Made by a program: the position numbers and the translations under genes
NCBI GenBank assembly: GCA_008363265.1
Contig: RHKR01000054.1
Coordinates: 1 to 9,577, forward strand
Reading direction: 5' to 3'
Source of the DNA: Chlorobiota bacterium
Lineage (GTDB): Bacteria; Bacteroidota; Ignavibacteria; Ignavibacteriales; Ignavibacteriaceae
Length of the DNA: 9,577 nucleotides
The notes under the pieces: generated by a model
Database searches by the model: none
The model's input: only the letters and a program-made list of their open reading frames with translations
What the model was told of the DNA's origin: nothing
Shown here: in pieces, positions 5,856 to 9,577 of the stretch
How the letters are laid out: every line of letters begins with the position of its first letter
How positions within the stretch are numbered: position 1 is the first letter of the stretch

Positions 5856-6506
5856 TCAGATGATGATGAATCTCATTATTACCTTGCCGAAGCGAACCTC
5901 GTCGCGATCAGAAAGCTTCACTTTGTCTTCAATCGCCTCATCGTTAACGAAGGTGCCGTTGGTTGAAAGCTCATCGGCGAGGAAGAATTTACCGTCCCGG
6001 AAAAGTATGAGCGCGTGCTTGTCGCTAACCGTGGTGTCAGGGATCAGTACAGAAGCAGGAGCAACCCTTCCGACCAGATTCCGCCCTTCGTAGATGTTGA
6101 ACACCGTACCGAGCGGATCGAGGTCATACGACACAAGGAAACCAACGATCTTTCTGCCAACGGGGTTTGCGGCTGCACTTCCGAGCGGGGGAAGTGTCGG
6201 GCCTCCGGCAGTTGCCGCCTGCGAAGTGACGATCTGTGTTCTGTCATCCAGTCCGCCTGCCGCGGGCCTGATGGAAGGAGCGGCCTGATCGATCCGTGTT
6301 CTGTCATCATTCATAGAGGGCCCTGTTTCATCGATCACGGTCGGCACACCCGAATAGAGGTCGTCTGCAGGGCAATAAGGACATCTGTCACCGGAGAACT
6401 GGTGACCGTTAGCGCATGTTTTGAACTCTGTTTTCAATTTGGCTCCACATTCCTGGCAATGGCTTTTATTGGGCGGGGTTTCTTTCCCGCATTCCGGGCA
6501 TTTCAT
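5856..6506 (-). CDS. Zinc-ribbon and FHA domain protein
   Basis: This 216-residue soluble protein begins with two zinc-ribbon-like clusters: Cys3, 6, 17, 20 and then Cys31, His35, Cys42, Cys45. A flexible linker (about 50-115) follows. It holds three Thr motifs, PTVID (Thr56), DDRTRID (Thr70) and DDRTQIV (Thr90). The last two are encoded by an 18-nt repeat at 6231-6248 and 6291-6308 (17 of 18 identical, 60 nt apart). The C-terminal FHA domain (about 120-216) has GR (146-147), SDKH (161-164) and STNG (181-184), all residues needed for phosphothreonine binding. The layout recalls mycobacterial GarA, where an N-terminal Thr is phosphorylated and bound by the protein's own FHA domain. It is the first gene of the cluster, and a GAGAAG site precedes its ATG. 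It is probably a kinase substrate and switch; the downstream target is unknown. Confidence 0.9.
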   Translation of the reverse strand: MKCPECGKETPPNKSHCQECGAKLKTEFKTCANGHQFSGDRCPYCPADDLYSGVPTVIDETGPSMNDDRTRIDQAAPSIRPAAGGLDDRTQIVTSQAATAGGPTLPPLGSAAANPVGRKIVGFLVSYDLDPLGTVFNIYEGRNLVGRVAPASVLIPDTTVSDKHALILFRDGKFFLADELSTNGTFVNDEAIEDKVKLSDRDEVRFGKVIMRFIII

Positions 6507-6525
6507 TGTTTCTTCTCGGATTTTT

Positions 6526-6551
6526 CAGATACTAAAAAATATTTTTGTCAA
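6526..6551 (-). promoter_or_regulatory. Possible promoter region for the FHA/phosphatase/kinase cluster
   Basis: The minus strand reads TTGACA at 6551-6546, a perfect sigma-70 -35 box, just upstream of the first gene of the cluster and after an AT-rich stretch (6553-6572) that could be an UP-like element. No good -10 box is found at 16-18 nt spacing; the nearest candidate, TATCTG at 6531-6526, has only 14 nt spacing. The position in the 86-nt gap after the CoA-binding gene suits a promoter, but the evidence is weak. Confidence 0.3.
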
Positions 6552-6592
6552 CCTGTAAATATAATATATTAGAATTCTGAACTGATACGGAA

Positions 6593-7033
6593 TCAGTATT
6601 TCCCGAAAAGCTTCGCGATGCCCCTGTGGAACCTGTGCCCCCCTTTTACGGGTTCGGTGTACATTAGGATGCACTTACCCGAAACGGCGGCGATGCCGGC
6701 TTCTTTCGCGGCTTCCGAAGCCTCCTTCGAGCCGCTCCCCTGCTGAAGCCACACGGATGTGAATCCGAGCGCGGCGGCCTCTTTCACTATCGATACGGCC
6801 TTTTCAGGCTTCACGCAGATTATCAGTTTGTCTGTCCTGGCGGAAACCGCGTCGAGCGTCCGGCTGCACTTCACCCCTTCCACCTCTTCAAGCGAAGGGT
6901 GAACGGGGTGGATGGTGAAACCCTTCGCGGTGAGCTCTTTTACGATGTAATTTCCGAATTTTTTGCTGTCGGCCGAAACTCCGGCGATGGCGAATGTATT
7001 GCTTTCAATAAATTTTTCTATGATTGGGTTCAT
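6593..7033 (-). CDS. CoA-binding domain protein (YccU-like, Rossmann fold)
   Basis: This 146-residue protein is about the usual length for the single-domain CoA_binding_2 family. Matching motifs are GVSADSKKFGNYIVKEL near residues 18-34, the FTIHPVHP strand (39-46), VWLQQGSGSKEA (about 94-105), and the C-terminal GKCILMYTEPVKGGHRFHR followed by KLFGKY. The fold binds CoA in related proteins such as the succinyl-CoA synthetase alpha chain, but these stand-alone proteins have no settled reaction. AAGG lies seven bases upstream of the ATG. The gene is on the same strand as the FHA/kinase cluster, 86 nt upstream of it, with a possible promoter between them, so co-transcription is possible but not required. 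Nothing in the protein points to phosphothreonine signalling. Confidence 0.9.
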   Translation of the reverse strand: MNPIIEKFIESNTFAIAGVSADSKKFGNYIVKELTAKGFTIHPVHPSLEEVEGVKCSRTLDAVSARTDKLIICVKPEKAVSIVKEAAALGFTSVWLQQGSGSKEASEAAKEAGIAAVSGKCILMYTEPVKGGHRFHRGIAKLFGKY

Positions 7034-7145
7034 TTTAATACCTTGGTTAAAGTGTCGTGTAAAATTAATACTGAAAGAGCATTTTTCCGTAATTTAAATG
7101 ATGAAGTAAACAATTTTCTGACAGACGAAAGGAAACAGCAGCCGG
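7034..7145. promoter_or_regulatory. Divergent intergenic region between the CoA-binding and Mpv17-like genes
   Basis: This AT-rich 112-nt stretch must contain the promoters for the two divergent genes. On the plus strand, TTGGTT (7043-7048) and TAATAC (7066-7071) stand 17 nt apart, and TAAAAT (7060-7065) is a better -10 match but lacks a -35 box. AAAGGAAA (7128-7135) is the likely ribosome binding site of the plus-strand gene. No palindromic operator was found. Confidence 0.3.
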
Positions 7146-7676
7146 ATGCAATGGTATGTTGACCTCGTAATGGCCTACCCCATCCTGACCGCGATGGTGC
7201 AGTTCGCCCTTCTCGGCACACTGGGTGACATGATCGCCTCGTGGATCATAAAAAAGAAGGTGTTCATTCCCTACACCCCGGTGGAAGTGCTGCTGAAGTT
7301 CGCCGAGTGGGCTTTCCTGGCGGTGCTGATAAAATACGCGTTCACGGGCTATAAGGGGTTTGTAACGGGTCTGGTGGAAGCGGGCCTCCTGCCGGAGCTG
7401 ACAAATTTCACAAAAGCTTTTGCCATCTCCGCCGCGATGAACCTACAGTTCGGCGTGCTACTCGTACTCCTTCACCGTCTGCTCGATAACCTTATAGCAC
7501 GGAAAGATAACTGGGCAAACATTCAGAAAGGGTTTTACTCCCTCATCTGGTTCTGGCTCCCGGCTCATACAGTTACATTCATGCTCCCGAAACCGTACCA
7601 GATCGGCCTGGCCGCTCTTTGGTCGGTGGTACTCGGGGTCATTCTCGGATTTTACAACAAAAGATCACAGGAGTAA
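7146..7676 (+). CDS. Mpv17/PMP22-like integral membrane protein
   Basis: This 176-residue hydrophobic protein has about four membrane segments (roughly 12-34, 50-68, 92-112 and 130-170). It shows the Mpv17/PMP22 pattern: YPILTAMVQFALLGTLGDMIA near the N-terminus (family: YPllT...GLGDiiaQ), a central LHRLLD, DNWANIQKGF at 121-130, and WFWLPAHTVTFMLPKPYQIG at 135-154, followed by a final helix with a conserved Trp159. Human MPV17, as I recall it, has DNWAKLQ and WPAVQLANFYLVPLHYR in the same places and the same overall length. Eukaryotic members sit in organelle membranes and may form channels; the bacterial role is unknown. AAAGGAAA lies upstream with somewhat long spacing (about 10-12 nt). 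The stop codon at 7674-7676 partly overlaps the ribosome binding site region of the next gene, so the two are probably co-transcribed. Confidence 0.75.
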   Translation: MQWYVDLVMAYPILTAMVQFALLGTLGDMIASWIIKKKVFIPYTPVEVLLKFAEWAFLAVLIKYAFTGYKGFVTGLVEAGLLPELTNFTKAFAISAAMNLQFGVLLVLLHRLLDNLIARKDNWANIQKGFYSLIWFWLPAHTVTFMLPKPYQIGLAALWSVVLGVILGFYNKRSQE

Positions 7677-7682
7677 ACGATC

Positions 7683-8186
7683 ATGATCTCAACCTCATAC
7701 TTCAACTCCCCTGTGGGGACACTCTTCCTCGGCGCGAATGAGGAAGGCGTGGTATTCGTCGAGTTCGCTTCAGAGAGCGACAGAGCCGCTCAGCAGGCAA
7801 GACTAAGAAAAAAACTTAAGGATGAATTTATTGAGGGGACAAACCCTCACCTCGCCAAACTCGAAGTGCAGCTTTCCAGCTATTTCGCGGGGAAACTGAA
7901 GAAATTCGATCTCCCACTTAAGCTTAACGGAACCGATTTTCAGAAGAAGGTCTGGAACTCCCTTCTTGATATTCCTTTCGGTGAAACCAGATCATACGGC
8001 GATCAGGCCAAAGCGATTGGCAAGCCATCGGCAGTAAGGGCGGTTGCCAACGCCAACGGCGATAACCTTATAAGCATCGTTATCCCCTGCCATCGTGTCA
8101 TCGGCAGCGACGGTTCCCTCACCGGTTACGGCGGAGGCCTCCCGAACAAACAATGGCTCCTCAACCACGAAAAACAGAATTTTTAA
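7683..8186 (+). CDS. ogt: Methylated-DNA--protein-cysteine methyltransferase (Ogt/MGMT type)
   Basis: This 167-residue protein is typical in length for Ogt. It transfers the alkyl group from O6-methylguanine (and O4-methylthymine) in DNA to its own cysteine, irreversibly. An N-terminal ribonuclease-H-like domain (about 1-80) is followed by the DNA-binding and active-site domain: FQKKVWNSLLDIPFGETRSYGD (86-107), AVRAVANANGDN (117-128, with the base-flipping Arg119), the active site PCHRV (135-139, Cys136), and GSLTGYGGGLPNKQWLL (144-160). All key residues are present. AGGAG (7669-7673) overlaps the end of the Mpv17-like gene and serves as ribosome binding site, so the gene is second in a two-gene unit. 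No Ada regulatory domain is fused to it. The symbol ogt is used for the general type. Confidence 0.96.
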   Translation: MISTSYFNSPVGTLFLGANEEGVVFVEFASESDRAAQQARLRKKLKDEFIEGTNPHLAKLEVQLSSYFAGKLKKFDLPLKLNGTDFQKKVWNSLLDIPFGETRSYGDQAKAIGKPSAVRAVANANGDNLISIVIPCHRVIGSDGSLTGYGGGLPNKQWLLNHEKQNF

Positions 8187-8222
8187 ACTCATAAACCTCT
8201 AATCCACCGGAGATATATACTT

Positions 8223-9577
8223 ATGGTAAAATCGCGTCGCAATATCTTTCTTATCGCGGTATTTGTTCTTTCGTACTTCACAGTTCACAGTTCACAGTTC
8301 ACCCCGCCGAAGGCGGATAACATTTCACATTTCACATTTCACATTTCAGAAGATACCGCCAAAGCCGGTCTCTACGACACGGGAAAAATGTGGACTTTCG
8401 AGTTCCCGCCATATCAGTACCTCAAAGAGAAATACGGTTTCGAAGCTGCTGAAGAGTGGTTCAACGATGTGCGTCTATCGGCACTTCGCATACCGGGATG
8501 CACCGCTTCGTTTGTATCGGATGACGGACTGGTAATGACGAACAACCACTGCGCGGGCGGGGTAAAGCGTCAGGTGCAGAAAGAGGGAGAAGACATCGAG
8601 AAAACAGGCTTCTATGCCGCCACCCTCGAGGAGGAGAGGAAGATCCCCAACTATGTCGCGGAGCAGCTCGTTTTCCTGAAAGACATTACCGCGGATGTTA
8701 CCGCTGAGATCGCCAAGGGGAAAGACCTGAAAGAGAAGATCTCGATCCGTGAAAAAACAATGAAGGATATGAAGGCAAAATATGAAAAAGAGACGGGCCT
8801 CAAGTGTGATGTGATCACCTACTACAACGGCAGCCTCTTCTTCGTACAGGGCTTTAAGGTTTTCAGGGATGTGCGGCTTGTCTTCACCCCCGAGGAGCAG
8901 ATCGGTTACTTCGGCGGCGACCCCGACAACTTCACCTTCCCGAGATACAACCTCGACTGTACATTCTACCGGGTTTACGATGAGAACGGCAAACCGGTGG
9001 AGAGCAAAAACTTCTTCAAGTGGAGCGAGAACGGCGCCTCTGAAGGTGAACTCGTTTTCACGGTCGGCAACCCGGGTTCAACCAACCGCCTCCGCACCGT
9101 GGCCCAGCTCGAGTATCTGAGGGATGTGCAGTACAGGAACATGTCGTTCCTGATGAACTCACTCTACAACAAACTCGCTGAGCTGAAGGTAACCAACCCT
9201 TCACGGGCTGACGAATATGAAGATCTCCGCCTCGCCTTTTCCAACGGGTGGAAAAGCATTACCACCACCTACAAGGCGCTTAACGACCCCTACCTGATGG
9301 CGAGGAAAAAAGATTTCGAAAGAAAAGCGGTCGAGTTCGTTAACTCAAACCCGGATCTGAAAAACACCTACGGTGATGTCTGGAGAAGTATTGCCACAAC
9401 CAGGGCTGAAATGGCGGAGATCGACAAAAAGATCGCCCCCTTCTTCGTTAACAACACTTATTCTTCCCGCTATTGGGTGATCGCGAACGAACTGGTAAGG
9501 TACGCCACCCAGATGCAACTCCCGGAAGAGAAGCGCGATACCACACTTAAGACCAAAAGGTACAAAGATTTCATCGC
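8223..9577 (+). CDS. Peptidase family S46 (DPP7/DPP11-like), N-terminal 451 residues
   Basis: The frame runs open from the ATG at 8223 to the window edge, so the C-terminus is missing (family length is about 700). S46 enzymes are secreted or envelope dipeptidyl-peptidases with a chymotrypsin-like double barrel. A signal peptide is visible at residues 1-18 (MVKSRR plus hydrophobic core). Residues 19-42 are encoded by a tandem-repeat block, and family sequence starts at EDTAKAGLYDTGKMWTFEFPP (43 on). The catalytic His109 lies in TNNHC (family usually TNHHC), and Cys93/Cys110 could form the usual disulfide. GGDPDNFTFPRYNLD (231-245) matches the family's DNW-x-WPR-x3-D segment, with Asp245 as the catalytic Asp and Phe237 in place of the substrate-binding Trp. 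GNPGST (282-287) is also typical. The catalytic Ser would lie beyond the edge. GGAG at 8209-8212 is 10 nt upstream. A 36-nt gap follows ogt, so it may share that transcript. Confidence 0.93.
   Translation, partial: MVKSRRNIFLIAVFVLSYFTVHSSQFTPPKADNISHFTFHISEDTAKAGLYDTGKMWTFEFPPYQYLKEKYGFEAAEEWFNDVRLSALRIPGCTASFVSDDGLVMTNNHCAGGVKRQVQKEGEDIEKTGFYAATLEEERKIPNYVAEQLVFLKDITADVTAEIAKGKDLKEKISIREKTMKDMKAKYEKETGLKCDVITYYNGSLFFVQGFKVFRDVRLVFTPEEQIGYFGGDPDNFTFPRYNLDCTFYRVYDENGKPVESKNFFKWSENGASEGELVFTVGNPGSTNRLRTVAQLEYLRDVQYRNMSFLMNSLYNKLAELKVTNPSRADEYEDLRLAFSNGWKSITTTYKALNDPYLMARKKDFERKAVEFVNSNPDLKNTYGDVWRSIATTRAEMAEIDKKIAPFFVNNTYSSRYWVIANELVRYATQMQLPEEKRDTTLKTKRYKDFI
8277..8348 (+). repeat. 72-nt in-frame block of 7-nt tandem repeats inside the S46 peptidase gene
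   Basis: The block has three TTCACAG units (8277-8297) plus TTCA, then a small hairpin with CCGCC (8304-8308) and GGCGG (8312-8316), then four CATTTCA units (8321-8348). It is exactly 72 nt and starts on a codon boundary, so it adds codons 19-42 without shifting the frame. The 23 bp at 8317-8339 are identical to 2056-2078, which lie between genes. This marks the block as a copy of an intergenic repeat inside a coding region. Confidence 0.85.

Noticed and set aside
2077..6506. Type VI secretion threonine-phosphorylation locus
   Set aside because: Kinase, phosphatase and FHA genes are present, but no tss/vas structural genes flank them, and the VWA domain sits on a separate membrane protein rather than on the kinase.
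6581..6597. 6-bp inverted repeat ACTGAT/ATCAGT at the stop codon of the CoA-binding gene
   Set aside because: The stem is short and no T-run follows on the minus strand, so it is not supported as a terminator.
8263..8535. 90-codon open frame overlapping the start of the S46 peptidase
   Set aside because: It is in another frame. The peptidase frame carries the signal peptide and all family motifs on both sides of the repeat block.

Overview
The window looks like a chromosomal segment of an FCB-group bacterium, most likely the Bacteroidota/Ignavibacteriota side. That assignment is an inference. It rests on a peptidase of family S46 (common in that group), signal peptides ending in SFSQ-type sites, a Hanks-type kinase/FHA cluster, an AAA-ATPase-like/DUF1703-type gene, and short intergenic repeats of the 'CACGGATT' kind. 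No tRNA, rRNA, CRISPR array or transposase was found.

Layout. Positions 1-378 (minus) hold the start of an AAA-ATPase-like protein cut by the window edge. A DsrE-family gene (493-813, plus) reads away from it and ends in a strong hairpin terminator (840-888). Positions 889-1122 hold only repeats: a short hairpin, a degenerate repeat block with a 14-bp palindrome, and a C-rich tract that is G-quadruplex-prone on the minus strand.

The core is a five-gene minus-strand cluster, transcribed from about 6550 down to 1123: a zinc-ribbon/FHA protein (5856-6506), a membrane protein with an extracytoplasmic VWA domain and a cytoplasmic FHA domain (4267-5817), a PP2C phosphatase with a C-terminal membrane anchor (3266-4255), a Hanks-type Ser/Thr kinase with a membrane anchor (2077-3240), and a membrane-anchored protein with possible LEA/WHy-like beta domains (1123-1974). 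The first four genes are separated by 38, 11 and 25 nt and probably form an operon. They fit one pathway: the kinase writes phosphothreonine, PP2C erases it, and two FHA proteins read it. Both FHA proteins carry Thr-x-(Ile/Val) motifs that could be the phosphorylated sites. The extracytoplasmic VWA domain and the outward-facing tails could give the pathway an envelope input. The fifth gene follows after a 102-nt gap made almost wholly of repeats, which also supply its ribosome binding site.

Upstream lies a CoA-binding-fold protein (6593-7033, minus). Reading the other way from the same intergenic region are an Mpv17/PMP22-like membrane protein (7146-7676), an Ogt-type methylated-DNA methyltransferase (7683-8186), and the first 451 codons of an S46 peptidase (8223 to the window end). 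The peptidase gene holds the most unusual feature: a 72-nt block of 7-nt tandem repeats, exactly 24 codons, sits in frame between the signal peptide and the mature protein. It shares 23 identical bases with the repeat after the kinase gene.
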